Below, piece after piece: positions 28,372 to 37,594 of a stretch of DNA of 64,000 nucleotides. This stretch comes from CALMEH01 sp031409875 (lineage in GTDB: Bacteria; Acidobacteriota; Blastocatellia; Pyrinomonadales; Pyrinomonadaceae): NCBI GenBank assembly GCA_031409875.1, contig JANNYB010000026.1, positions 1-64,000 of the forward strand, in the 5' to 3' direction. Position 1 is the stretch's first letter. Every line of letters begins with the position of its first letter. A program made the position numbers and the translations under genes. The notes under the pieces were generated by a model. It saw nothing but the letters and a program-made list of their open reading frames with translations, searched no databases and was not told the origin of the DNA.

Positions 28372-30654
28372 TTAATCAAAGTTCGTCAGCAACACGGCAT
28401 CCTTATATGATTGCCCGCGAGAAATTGCGAGGCGCGTGCGGTTTTTTGACCAAGCAAAGTTGAAAATTTTTTCTTTCGGCAAAATCAGAATCGTGTTTGG
28501 TTCGCCGCCGTCAAGGTTTTGCCGCAAAATCTGCGTTCCTTCTTTGGCATCTGAAACGTATTCAATCGCTTTTCCGTCGGGTGTCAGGCGTAACATCTGC
28601 ATGAGAAGTTTGCCTTCCAAAGTTTTAATATCAGCCGGATTTTCAGTTGAAATAACCGCGACGCGATAGCCATTTTCGATAGATGCAACGTCTGTCGGGT
28701 TGCGCCAAACCGGAAACGCCAGATGTTTGCCGTCCGCCGAAAGCGTCAAAAAAAGTGCGGGTTGAACGTCATCGCTTTGAAAAAATACTTCTTCTTTGCC
28801 GTCTGCCAAATTCATTCGCTTGATGTGCGATTTTTCTCTGCCGCGAAAGAGATAATAAAGATATTTTCCATCGGGCGAGGCGTTTGGAAATTGTCTGAGT
28901 CCGTCATTGCCTTCGGTAAGTGCCGTAACATTTCCGCCGCCCGCGTCCATTCGGAAAATATTAAAAAAGCGCGGACGATTGGCTTGAAAGTAAATCGTTT
29001 TGCCGTCCGAATCGGGCATTGTCGCCGTAAAATCTTTATTTTCCGTCAACTGCTGACGTGCGCCGTCGTTGCTGTTCAGAAGCCATAAATCGCTTTGCAC
29101 ATTTCCTTCAATCTGACTTGGATAAACAATTTTTTCATCGTCGAGCCAGACTAGCGTTGCCTGTCCCTCGCGGTTGGCGTTGCCGAAAGTTAGTTGTTTT
29201 TGCTCGGTCAGATTGGCGGCGTTTGCCGTGTAAATATTGGAAAATTCGTCGGTTTGGAGCGCAAAAATCTTTTTGCCGTCCGCCGATAAAGAAACTTTTG
29301 TAAAGGAACTCAAACCGTTCGTGAGTTGCTGAAAATCGCCTTCGGGATAATAAACTTTCCACAACTGCGGAAGATTTACGCGGGTGTCGGCGGAAACAAT
29401 CAGACTTTTGCCGTCCGTGTGCCACGCGACATATTCAAATCTGCGAAGTCCCGTAATTTTCAACTCTTCCACCGTGCCGCTTTCGACATCAACGATGCGC
29501 GGATTGTTGGGCGGAATCATCATTAAAAGAAAGGCAATCTTTTTGCCGTCGGGCGAGAAAGCGGGCGGACTGGTCGAAAAAGGGTTGAGAGCTTCGGCGG
29601 CATAAATTTCACGCTCCGCGCCGGTTTCCAGATGCTTGACGATTAGTTTCAGAGGCTTCGGGTCAGCGGGAAAAGAGCGCACAAAGGCGATATATTTTCC
29701 GTCCGACGAAAGCCCAAAGTCGCCGGAAATCTGCGCGACAATCAACTTTGTTTCACCGCCAAAACGCGAGACTCTGAAGACATCGCCGTGACCGAGAAGC
29801 ATTTTTTTATTCCGAAAATAAAGAAAATTGCCGTCCGCCGAAAACTGCACCGAGCTAAAAGAAGTTGCGCCCGAAATCTCCAACGCAATGTCTTTGCCCG
29901 ATGCCATATCTTTCAAATAAATTCGGTCATTTTTAATAAAGGCGAGAAAATTGCCGTCAGGCGAAAGCGCGGCGTTCGACAAATCGCCCGTGTTGGTCAG
30001 TTTTTGAAAGCTGACATTGCCGATTGGCGGGCGGAAATAAGAAACAATTCGCGGGCGCAAAAAACGATAACCGAAAAATCCGACAAGCGCGAGCAACACG
30101 AAACCAGCAGCAACGCCTAACTTTTTCCAACTTCTTGTTTTTTTTAAGGGCAAAAGTTTTGGCACAGTTTCGACAACAAATTCTTCGGTGTGCGTAGCCT
30201 GCAAAATTTCTTTGCCGTTGGTGTCGAGCGAGTTTGAATTTCCGTTTGATGATTGAACAAAGCGAATCGGGACGGCGGTGCGATAGGCGAGACGAACTTT
30301 GTCTTCAATCACCGGCAAACCGTTTTCGGTTACTTCGCGCACATCGGCGGCGAAACGATAGCCGCGTTTGGGAATGGTTTGAATAAAATGTTTTTTGTCG
30401 TGTTCGTCAAGCGTTTTTCTGAGATGCGAAACGGTGTAGGTGATATTGCTTTCTTCGACAAAACAGTTGTGCCAAACGGTTTCCAACAATTCGTCACGCG
30501 AAACGATTTCACCTTTTTTATCAACCAGCACCACCAAAATTTCGAGAGCCTTCGGAACTATCTGCACCAGTTTGCCATCGCGCCACAAACACGGCGTTTC
30601 CGCGTCGAGCCGAAACTCGTCAAACTCGTAAAAATGTTTGATTTTGTCAGACAT
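28372..30654 (-). CDS. CadC-like winged-helix membrane sensor with PD40 propeller
   Basis: 760 aa. Winged-helix Trans_reg_C domain at about 10-105 (EILVVLVDKKGEIVSRDELL, NITYTVSHLRKTLDEHDK, IQTIPKRGYRFAADV), one transmembrane helix at about 180-200 (LGVAAGFVLLALVGFFGYRF), then a TolB-like PD40/WD40 beta-propeller (220-755; repeated SPDGKxIxF motifs). The plan is that of CadC-type one-component regulators: DNA-binding inside, sensing outside. Common in Acidobacteria. The ATG at 30654 was preferred over a TTG two codons earlier. Target genes unknown. Confidence 0.9.
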   Translation of the reverse strand: MSDKIKHFYEFDEFRLDAETPCLWRDGKLVQIVPKALEILVVLVDKKGEIVSRDELLETVWHNCFVEESNITYTVSHLRKTLDEHDKKHFIQTIPKRGYRFAADVREVTENGLPVIEDKVRLAYRTAVPIRFVQSSNGNSNSLDTNGKEILQATHTEEFVVETVPKLLPLKKTRSWKKLGVAAGFVLLALVGFFGYRFLRPRIVSYFRPPIGNVSFQKLTNTGDLSNAALSPDGNFLAFIKNDRIYLKDMASGKDIALEISGATSFSSVQFSADGNFLYFRNKKMLLGHGDVFRVSRFGGETKLIVAQISGDFGLSSDGKYIAFVRSFPADPKPLKLIVKHLETGAEREIYAAEALNPFSTSPPAFSPDGKKIAFLLMMIPPNNPRIVDVESGTVEELKITGLRRFEYVAWHTDGKSLIVSADTRVNLPQLWKVYYPEGDFQQLTNGLSSFTKVSLSADGKKIFALQTDEFSNIYTANAANLTEQKQLTFGNANREGQATLVWLDDEKIVYPSQIEGNVQSDLWLLNSNDGARQQLTENKDFTATMPDSDGKTIYFQANRPRFFNIFRMDAGGGNVTALTEGNDGLRQFPNASPDGKYLYYLFRGREKSHIKRMNLADGKEEVFFQSDDVQPALFLTLSADGKHLAFPVWRNPTDVASIENGYRVAVISTENPADIKTLEGKLLMQMLRLTPDGKAIEYVSDAKEGTQILRQNLDGGEPNTILILPKEKIFNFAWSKNRTRLAISRGQSYKDAVLLTNFD

Positions 30655-30784
30655 CGGCAATCAAATGTTTTCCCAACAAATTCCCAACCTTTTCCAAAGG
30701 ATTTTTTTATCGCTTTAAAGATAACCTTATTTCCACATCGAAGCAAATTTTTTGCGCCGATGAAATTATCGAGAGAGGAAAATT

Positions 30785-31399
30785 ATGAAATCAATGAGTC
30801 TATTATTAAAATTAACATTATGTTTGATGGTTATTGTCGGCGTTCAGTCGAATGCCAACGGCGCAGTCGCCATCGCTACGGTCGGAACAAACACGCCTGC
30901 CGCAAACATCTCGTTCAGCGGAAACTGTAATGGCACTTTCAATCTGCAAACGAACGATGCGTTTATCAGAAGCAAAGCCGGCTTCGGCTTCAGCCCCAGT
31001 GTTTCTGTGGTATTTAGCCCAATGGTCGGGAATTGTCCCACCTATGGAATAAATCCCGATGGTGTTTGGCATCTGCCGCTAGGCGATGCCAACGGTCAAC
31101 CGACTCAATTTCAGGTAATTGACAATTTGACGGGAAATATTTTGTTGCGAGGTGTCTTCAGAGGAGCAATTTTGCACGGTCGGTCGGGAAGCAGTTCGCT
31201 GGCTTTAACGTTAGGCGCGGACAACGTGGTCTATAGCGCGACATCACTTTGGTTTCCCGCAGGTTTTCCGCTCAATAAAGGCACTTTCGCCATCGCCATC
31301 ATATCGCAAACCCGTGTCAGAGCAGTCCCTTTTGACGGCGAAGCAGGCGGACCGTTTATGTTCAATGCAAACGGCGACATCAATTTCGGCAGACAATAA
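30785..31399 (+). CDS. Secreted protein, unknown
   Basis: 204 aa. Signal peptide 1-27 (SLLLKLTLCLMVIVGVQSNA). The mature part is rich in Gly, Asn, Phe and short strands, suggesting a beta-sandwich. Two Cys (GNCNG-like and GNCPTYG) may form a disulfide. RBS GAGAGGA. It is followed by another small secreted protein gene with similar start context, so the two may be related in role. Not recognised. Confidence 0.65.
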   Translation: MKSMSLLLKLTLCLMVIVGVQSNANGAVAIATVGTNTPAANISFSGNCNGTFNLQTNDAFIRSKAGFGFSPSVSVVFSPMVGNCPTYGINPDGVWHLPLGDANGQPTQFQVIDNLTGNILLRGVFRGAILHGRSGSSSLALTLGADNVVYSATSLWFPAGFPLNKGTFAIAIISQTRVRAVPFDGEAGGPFMFNANGDINFGRQ

Positions 31400-31552
31400 T
31401 TTCGATATGAGCAAAAGATGTTCGTCGGAAAAACAATTTAACCAATTCTTTGATAGACAGATTTTGATTGCCGTTTCTGAAACTGAGAAATAACAATCAA
31501 AATCCCTCTCTCAAACATTCGATGATTAAATCAAAAAGGAGAGAAAACAACT

Positions 31553-32008
31553 ATGAAACGCAGAATAAAAATATCAATCGCGCTTGCATTGAGCGTCGTT
31601 TTAGTATCGCTGATGAGTTCCGATTCGACGGTGAATGGACAATCAGGTCAAGGGTCAGACCATGCATGGGGAATTTTCGTCACTCCTGGTCCTGAACAGA
31701 TGCTTCGCATCACGGTAGTCAATACCGACAGAAATAGAAATGCCAACGTGCGTTTTGGACGGCAAAGCTACACGCAAGAAATGTGCAACGCCGACGGAGT
31801 ATGCAAACTTGTCTCTGCTTTGCCAAATATATCCGCCCCAATAACACTGATGCCGAGCGAAGCGGCTTCCTTTGACATTTCGCCAAACAACGCTTTTGCA
31901 GTTCGCGGAGTGGTTTTGAGCAACCGCCCAAACGTGCGGGTAACTGCGATGATTATGAACACTACGACGGGCAAAATTGATGCCTTTTTTGACATCTTTA
32001 CTGAATAA
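31553..32008 (+). CDS. Small secreted protein, unknown
   Basis: 151 aa. Signal peptide 1-29 (ISIALALSVVLVSLMSS). The mature region (TPGPEQMLRITVVNTDRNRN, AFAVRGVVLSNRPNVRVTAM) looks like a beta-sandwich. One Cys pair (MCNADGVC) may form a disulfide. RBS AAGGAG. Role unknown. Confidence 0.65.
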   Translation: MKRRIKISIALALSVVLVSLMSSDSTVNGQSGQGSDHAWGIFVTPGPEQMLRITVVNTDRNRNANVRFGRQSYTQEMCNADGVCKLVSALPNISAPITLMPSEAASFDISPNNAFAVRGVVLSNRPNVRVTAMIMNTTTGKIDAFFDIFTE

Positions 32009-32418
32009 CGTCGCCCCGAACAAGTTATCAGAGCGGATGCGGTGACGGCTGACTTGGTGAAAAGTGCTACGCCTGATGCGTGTTCGCTCATTCGCAAGGC
32101 TCATTAAGCAAGTAACTGAGGACTGTGCAAAATCCACAGCGTCGCGGTGAACTGACTCTATACTTGGCAAGGCTACAAACTTGGCATTTTTTGTTTCAAA
32201 AACCCAATTTTGTTCCCTTTGACAGTATAGCTGTGCCTATCAAGGCGAGATAACGAAGCGCAGACTTTTCTCAGTAAGTTCCCGTTTCTCTCCCGCCGGG
32301 TTCGTTTCAAAGTGTGCGTCTGCTCAATTCCGGGCGTTAAAATTAAAAAATCCCTCACCAATAATTTTTTCTCGCAAAATTCGTGTAAAATATCTACGAA
32401 AACTTTTTTGTAAATTTT
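32009..32418. other. 410-base intergenic region, nothing recognised
   Basis: I see no coding frame of protein character, RNA gene or clear hairpin here. The last 60 bases are AT-rich and should hold the promoter of the GH15 gene. Confidence 0.5.
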
Positions 32419-34362
32419 ATGCGCGATATTCCGGTTGGCAATGGCTCATTGCTGGTAACATTTGACGATAAATATCAAATCCGCGACGTTTATTTTCCGC
32501 ACGTTGGGCAGGAAAATCATACGGAAGGTTTTCCGTTTCGGTTTGGCGTTTGGGCGGACGGTGAATTTTCTTGGATTTATGAAAATGATTGGGAACGCGA
32601 GCTTTGTTATTTGCCGGAAACTTTGGTTACGGATGTTAAATTAACTAATGAAACGCTCGGTTTGGAGATAATTTCAAATGACACAGTGGCAAGCCACGAG
32701 AATATTTTTTTGCGGCGTGTGCGTGTGCGAAATTTGATTGAAAAAGAGCGTGAAGTTCGAGTTTTTTTGCATCACGATTTTCGAATTTCGGAAAATAAAA
32801 TCGGCGATACGGCGTTTTATGAACCTGAATCACACGCGCTAATTCATTACAAAAAAAACCGTTATTTTTTGATAAATTCCGCGCCGCATTTTGACAAATT
32901 TGCGACCGGACGCAAGGCTTTCCGCGACCAAGACGGAACTTGGCGCGATGCTGAAGACGGACATTTGAACGGCGGCGCGATCACCGAAGGCTCGGTAGAT
33001 TCGACGGTTCAGATGAATTTGGAGATTGAAGCAAACGGCGAAAAAGAATTTTATTATTGGATTTGTGCCGGAAAATCTCTGGCGGAAGTTTCCGATTTGA
33101 ACGCGCATATCAAAAAGCAAACGCCGGAAAATTATCTGCGATTTACGGAAAATTATTGGCGGGCTTGGGTTAATAAAAACGATACGGATTTTGCGGATTT
33201 ATCGCCCGAAATTGTTGAACTTTACAAGCGCAGTTTGCTGATTATCAGAACACAGATTGATAACGACGGCGCGATTTTGGCGGCAAATGATTCGGACGTT
33301 GCCGAACGCGCAACCGATCATTACAGCTATCTTTGGACACGCGACGGCGCACTCGTCGCACACGCGCTCGACCTTGCCGGTTATCCTTTTTTAACTAGAA
33401 AATTCTTTGAGTTTTGCGGAAAAATCGTTCACCGCGAAGGTTATTTTTTGCAGAAATATAACGCCGACGGCACAGTTGCTTCAGGTTGGCACGCGGCGTG
33501 GGACGTTTTCGGACAAAAACAACTTTTGCCGATTCAAGAAGATGAAACCGCGCTCGTGATTTGGGCTTTGTGGGAACATTACGATAAATTCCGCGACATC
33601 GAATTCGTGCGCCGTCTGTATCGTCCTTTGATCACGAAATGCGCTGATTTTATGGCGGAATTTCGACACGCAGAATTAAATTTGCCGAAACCGAGTTGGA
33701 ATTTGTGGGAAGATCGGCGCGGAATTCATACTTTTACGGTTTCATCCGTGATTGGCGGACTTCGTGCGGCGGCGAAATTTGCAAGGCTTTTCGGCGAAAT
33801 CGAACGCGCCGAATTTTATGAAAAAACCGCCGATGAATTTGTTTCGGGAATGACCGAAAATCTTTACAGCGCAGAACGCGGGCGATTTCTTCGCGCTTTG
33901 GAATTTCAAGGCGATGAGCATTTTACGGTTGATGAAGCCGTCGGCGCAGAAACATTTGCGCTCTTTTATTTCGGCGCGTTTTCTGCCACAGATAAAAAAG
34001 TAAAGCAAACAATGCGAGCCGTCGAAGAAAAACTCTGGATTGATAATGAAATCGGCGGCGTGGCGCGTTTTGAATCTGACGGTTATATGCGAATTTCCGA
34101 CAAAATCACCGGAAACCCTTGGTTTATCTGCACGCTTTGGCTAGCTGATTATCGAATTGCAATTGCGAAATCTAAAAAAGATTTGCGCGGCGCGTTGGAG
34201 ATTTTGGAATGGACAGCAAAACGCGCTTTGCCGTCGGGCGTTTTGGCGGAACAAGTCAATCCCGAAACGGGCGAACCTGTTTCGGTTTCGCCGCTCACTT
34301 GGTCGCATTCGACTTTTGTGGCAACGGTGGCGAATTATCTGAATAAAGCGAAAGAATTTTAA
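32419..34362 (+). CDS. Glycoside hydrolase family 15 (glucoamylase/trehalase-like)
   Basis: 647 aa. N-terminal beta-sandwich domain (1-270, MRDIPVGNGSLLVTFDDKYQ) and an alpha/alpha-barrel GH15 domain (280-640): HYSYLWTRDGALVAHALDLA (substrate-binding), QEDETALVIWALWEHY with the putative general-acid Glu, and WNLWEDRRGIHTFTVSSVIG. The family releases glucose from alpha-glucans or splits trehalose. No signal peptide, so it acts in the cytoplasm, probably on glycogen or trehalose. A truncated relic of a second copy is at 28247. Confidence 0.92.
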   Translation: MRDIPVGNGSLLVTFDDKYQIRDVYFPHVGQENHTEGFPFRFGVWADGEFSWIYENDWERELCYLPETLVTDVKLTNETLGLEIISNDTVASHENIFLRRVRVRNLIEKEREVRVFLHHDFRISENKIGDTAFYEPESHALIHYKKNRYFLINSAPHFDKFATGRKAFRDQDGTWRDAEDGHLNGGAITEGSVDSTVQMNLEIEANGEKEFYYWICAGKSLAEVSDLNAHIKKQTPENYLRFTENYWRAWVNKNDTDFADLSPEIVELYKRSLLIIRTQIDNDGAILAANDSDVAERATDHYSYLWTRDGALVAHALDLAGYPFLTRKFFEFCGKIVHREGYFLQKYNADGTVASGWHAAWDVFGQKQLLPIQEDETALVIWALWEHYDKFRDIEFVRRLYRPLITKCADFMAEFRHAELNLPKPSWNLWEDRRGIHTFTVSSVIGGLRAAAKFARLFGEIERAEFYEKTADEFVSGMTENLYSAERGRFLRALEFQGDEHFTVDEAVGAETFALFYFGAFSATDKKVKQTMRAVEEKLWIDNEIGGVARFESDGYMRISDKITGNPWFICTLWLADYRIAIAKSKKDLRGALEILEWTAKRALPSGVLAEQVNPETGEPVSVSPLTWSHSTFVATVANYLNKAKEF

Positions 34363-34865
34363 CGCAAAGATGCAAAGGCGCAAAGACGCAAAGTTAATAA
34401 GTTATAACAGGGCTTTCTCATAAAAATAAATTTTCCGGTAACTTGCCAATCAAGAATAAATTGACAGGGATAAATGGGATGCAAGGGATAAAAATTGAAA
34501 AAAAACATTACTGAGCGGCACGGTAATTGCCGAATGCCAAAAAGGTTATTTTAAGATTTTTTGCCCGCGAATAAACGCGAATGAACGCGAATAAAAACCA
34601 ATTCGGGCAGATTTTTCCGCGACAACTTTAAGAAATAAAAAATATTCGCGCCGATTCGCGTTTATTCGCGGGCAAATTTTTCTTTCTTTTGGGTTAAGCA
34701 ATTTTCATACCGCTCAGTAATGAAAAAAAACTAAAAAAATCCCTTTCATCACTTCAATCCCTGTTAATTTTCGGTTTTTGTTTAACTTTCAATTTTTATG
34801 AGAAAACCCTATAAGAAATGAGAATCAAACAATATCTCATTTCTCATTTCTCACCTCTCATATCT
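34363..34865. repeat. Intergenic region: heptamers and outer hairpin
   Basis: CGCAAAG-type heptamers at 34363-34396. Outer arms of a long hairpin lie at 34409-34426 (AGGGCTTTCTCATAAAAA) and 34793-34810, with inner pairing GACAGGGAT versus ATCCCTGTT. Its loop is interrupted by a MITE (34506-34722). TTCTCAT heptamers occur at about 34815-34860. No gene is seen. Confidence 0.65.
34506..34722. mobile_element. MITE-like element, copy 1 (217 bp)
   Basis: Perfect 13-bp terminal inverted repeats CATTACTGAGCGG/CCGCTCAGTAATG, extended imperfectly to about 25 bp (ending AAATTGC). The interior is a hairpin of CGCGAATAAACGCGAATG words. Eight A residues flank each side as a possible target duplication. 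No coding capacity. Confidence 0.7.
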
Positions 34866-36656
34866 TTAAAATTCCCAAAATATCGGAACAAGTAAAATCG
34901 CTGTAATAAAAGTGATTATCGTTAAAATAGTGCCGATTTTGACGAAATCCATAAATTTATATCTGCCGGGCGTATAAACTAGAACGCAAGCCGGCTCTAA
35001 TGGCGTAATAAACGAAAATGACGCGGCAAAAGTTACGGCAACCGCAAAAGTTCGTGGATTTAGTCCGAGCGCGACGGCGGTTTTTACGGCAACAGGTAAA
35101 ACAACGAGCGCGGCGGCTTGATTCGACATCGGTTGTGTCAGCAAAACGGTTAAAGCAAAAAATCCTGCAAGGACGGCAACCGCGCCATATTGTTGAAAAT
35201 ATTCGACAATTAAAGCCGCCAGATATTTGTCCGTGCCGGTTTTTTCCATCGCAATTCCGAAGCTCATCATACAAGCGATTAAAACCAAAAGCCGAAAATC
35301 TATCAACGAATACATCTCCGAATGCCGAACTGTTTTTGTCGCCAAAAGCAATAAAACGCCGAGCAAAACACACATCGCCAACGGAATATCAAAGCCCGTT
35401 ACGAGTTTTGACAACGAAAGCGTGAGAAAAAGTCCGAATGCCGCTAACGCCCATTTGCGCTTTTCCGTCCGCATACTTCCTGCCGAAACATCTTCTAAAA
35501 GCAGCATTTCGCCGTCAGTAACCAACGGTTCGATTTTTTTGAGTTTTCCTTGCACGAGCAAAACGTCGCCGAATTTCAAACGAACTTCGCTCAATTTTTC
35601 GAGAAAAGTTTCGCCCTGCCGATTAATTGCCAAAACGGTTAAATCGTAATTTTGACGAAACCGCAAATTCTTCAAATTTTGACCGACAATTAACGAATCG
35701 CGCATTACCATCACTTCAAAAAGTTCGATGTCGCCGCCTTGCAAAACTTCGTCGTTGAGTTTGAAATCGGCTTTTATTTCAAGTCCGGCTTCGGCTTTGA
35801 TATTCAAAATATTTGCCAATTTTCCTTCGACGATTAAAAGGTCGTTCAAACGGATTCGTTCACGCGATTCGGGCGACATTATCGGTTTGTTGTCGCGGAT
35901 AATTCCGAGAACATTGAGATCGAGGTCGCGGTTCAAATCGGCTTCGCTCAAGGTTTTGCCGACAAGGTTCGAGCCGGGCAAAACAAGCAATTCTGAAATA
36001 TATTCGCGGATTCTGTATTGGTCTGTAAAAGAATCTTCGCCGCCTCTGCTCGGCAACATCCGTCTGCCGACGAACAGCATATAAATCATTCCGACGAGGA
36101 AAATCATTCCGCCGACGGCAGTTAATTCAAACATCGAATAACCTTCCATTCCGTAACGCTGCATCGCGCCCGAAACTGCAAGGTTCGTCGAAGTTCCGAT
36201 AAGCGTGCAACTTCCGCCCAAGATTGCGCCGAAAGCTAACGGCATCAACAATTTAGAAGGCGGAATTTTCGCGCGTTCCGAAAGTCCGATAACGACGGGA
36301 AGAAACATTGCCGTCGTCGTCGTATTTTTTAAAACGGAAGCCGCAACCGCCGCAATTGCCATAATCAGCGCGGTCAGAAAAAATTCATTATTGCCGGCAA
36401 TTTTATAAAGTCTGCGCCCGATGAGGTCAACCAATCCGGTTTTTATTAAGCCGCCGGTTAAAACGAAAAGTCCGGCAATCGTAATTATCACGCTGTCGCC
36501 AAAGCCCGCCAAACCTTCTTTAGCATCTAAAACACCGCTCAAAACTAAACCGATGACCAACAAAACCCCGACAATGTCAACCGGAATTTTTTCCAACCCG
36601 AACAATACCAGCGCGGCAAATAATAAACTTATTACAACAATAATTTCAACGGTCAT
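34866..36656 (-). CDS. SLC13/DASS-family anion carrier with two RCK_C domains
   Basis: 596 aa. N-terminal six membrane helices (1-200; IITIAGLFVLTGGLIKTGLV, KNTTTTAMFLPVV carrying the SNT-like motif), a soluble insertion of two TrkA_C/RCK_C domains (about 205-375) and six more helices (395-596; LTQPMSNQAAALVVLPVAV, the second SNT-type motif). This is the plan of YfbS/SAC1-like sodium-driven sulfate or dicarboxylate carriers. ATG 36656. Stands alone. Confidence 0.9.
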   Translation of the reverse strand: MTVEIIVVISLLFAALVLFGLEKIPVDIVGVLLVIGLVLSGVLDAKEGLAGFGDSVIITIAGLFVLTGGLIKTGLVDLIGRRLYKIAGNNEFFLTALIMAIAAVAASVLKNTTTTAMFLPVVIGLSERAKIPPSKLLMPLAFGAILGGSCTLIGTSTNLAVSGAMQRYGMEGYSMFELTAVGGMIFLVGMIYMLFVGRRMLPSRGGEDSFTDQYRIREYISELLVLPGSNLVGKTLSEADLNRDLDLNVLGIIRDNKPIMSPESRERIRLNDLLIVEGKLANILNIKAEAGLEIKADFKLNDEVLQGGDIELFEVMVMRDSLIVGQNLKNLRFRQNYDLTVLAINRQGETFLEKLSEVRLKFGDVLLVQGKLKKIEPLVTDGEMLLLEDVSAGSMRTEKRKWALAAFGLFLTLSLSKLVTGFDIPLAMCVLLGVLLLLATKTVRHSEMYSLIDFRLLVLIACMMSFGIAMEKTGTDKYLAALIVEYFQQYGAVAVLAGFFALTVLLTQPMSNQAAALVVLPVAVKTAVALGLNPRTFAVAVTFAASFSFITPLEPACVLVYTPGRYKFMDFVKIGTILTIITFITAILLVPIFWEF

Positions 36657-36861
36657 TTGAATTTAAGGATAATGCAATTTTTTTTTTTTGCAAAGCATAA
36701 ATCTTTGCAGTTACGCGAACTATCGAATTTTATTTATTTGCATCTAACGATTTGCGTCGGTTCGCTTTCAGCAGGGCTATTTCAAATTTGGAAGTTTGCC
36801 TTTCGCGCCCGACATACGATACTATTCTCTCCCCGATTCGTATAAATATTCGTGTTCAGAG

Positions 36862-37058
36862 CATTACTGAGCGGTCTGAAAATTGCATAGTTGAAAATCG
36901 CTTATTATGACCAACTTAATCAAGTGTTTTCCGTGTTTTCTGTGTTTTCTGTGGACAGAAAAATAAATCTATCCACAGAAGACACAGAAAACACGGAAGA
37001 AAACGGAAACGTGGCGGTCATTGATTTGTCCTATCAATTTCCGTGCCGCTCAGTAATG
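36862..37058. mobile_element. MITE-like element, copy 2 (197 bp), with target duplication
   Basis: The same 13-bp termini as copy 1 (36862-36874 and 37046-37058). The interior is a different hairpin: arms TCCGTGTTTTCTGTGTTTTC and its complement. The 9-mer TGTTCAGAG flanks it on both sides (36853-36861 and 37059-37067). It separates an SLC13 gene and a small secreted-protein gene; the rest of 36657-37095 holds only AT-rich sequence. Confidence 0.78.
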
Positions 37059-37095
37059 TGTTCAGAGTAGAATTTAGAACGACAAAACAAAACTT

Positions 37096-37506
37096 ATGAA
37101 ATTATCTTTTTTTATATTTGCAACACTACTTTTGGTTACTTCAAACATCGTATTTGCTCAATCAAATCTCAAGAAAGTTAAACTAAATCAAAAATTCGAG
37201 ATTGCTGCGAGCCAAAAAGGTTATATTCAGAGCGAAAAATTAACCGTCGAATTTGTCAAAGTTTTGGAAGATTCGCGGTGTCCGGTTGATGTTGATTGTG
37301 TTTGGGCTGGGAGCGCGAAGATACAAATAAAAGTCAGCAAAGGAAAGGCGGCGGCGCAAGTTTTTGAATTGAATACGAATTTAGAACCGCAACTCATCAA
37401 ATTTCAAGGCTACAAAATCGAATTAACGGATTTAACACCCGCGCCAAAATCCGATGTTGATATGAAATCAGTCAAATATACAGCAAGTTTTAAGGTAGAA
37501 AAATGA
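37096..37506 (+). CDS. Small secreted protein, conserved-looking
   Basis: 136 aa. Signal peptide 1-21 (IFATLLLVTSNIVFA). The mature domain is beta-rich with a disulfide-like pair in EDSRCPVDVDCVWAGSAKIQ, which recurs in small secreted proteins of Bacteroidetes and Acidobacteria (recalled, not checked). Unknown role. It is followed by a degenerate AGCGGTAGCGAC hairpin (37503-37590). Confidence 0.7.
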   Translation: MKLSFFIFATLLLVTSNIVFAQSNLKKVKLNQKFEIAASQKGYIQSEKLTVEFVKVLEDSRCPVDVDCVWAGSAKIQIKVSKGKAAAQVFELNTNLEPQLIKFQGYKIELTDLTPAPKSDVDMKSVKYTASFKVEK

Positions 37507-37590
37507 GAACACGGAGCGGTAGCGACTTGGCAAGCCCATCCGCTACCGATTGGCAAAAACGCCCGTCCGCTATCGCTTGACGGTTCTCAT
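37503..37590. terminator. AGCGGTAGCGAC-type hairpin between convergent genes
   Basis: GAGAACACGGAGCGGTAGCG faces TCCGCTATCGCTTGACGG TTCTC-type sequence with mismatches. Placed between convergent stops; probably a bidirectional terminator. Confidence 0.5.
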
Positions 37591-37594
37591 TTTT

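Noticed and set aside
30253..30930. 225-aa plus-strand ORF opposite the CadC-like gene
   Set aside because: Antisense shadow; the minus-strand frame encodes a clear winged-helix domain.
32009..32418. Possible tRNA or small RNA in the gap before the GH15 gene
   Set aside because: No cloverleaf, T-loop GGTTCAAATC-like motif or stable hairpin was found by eye.
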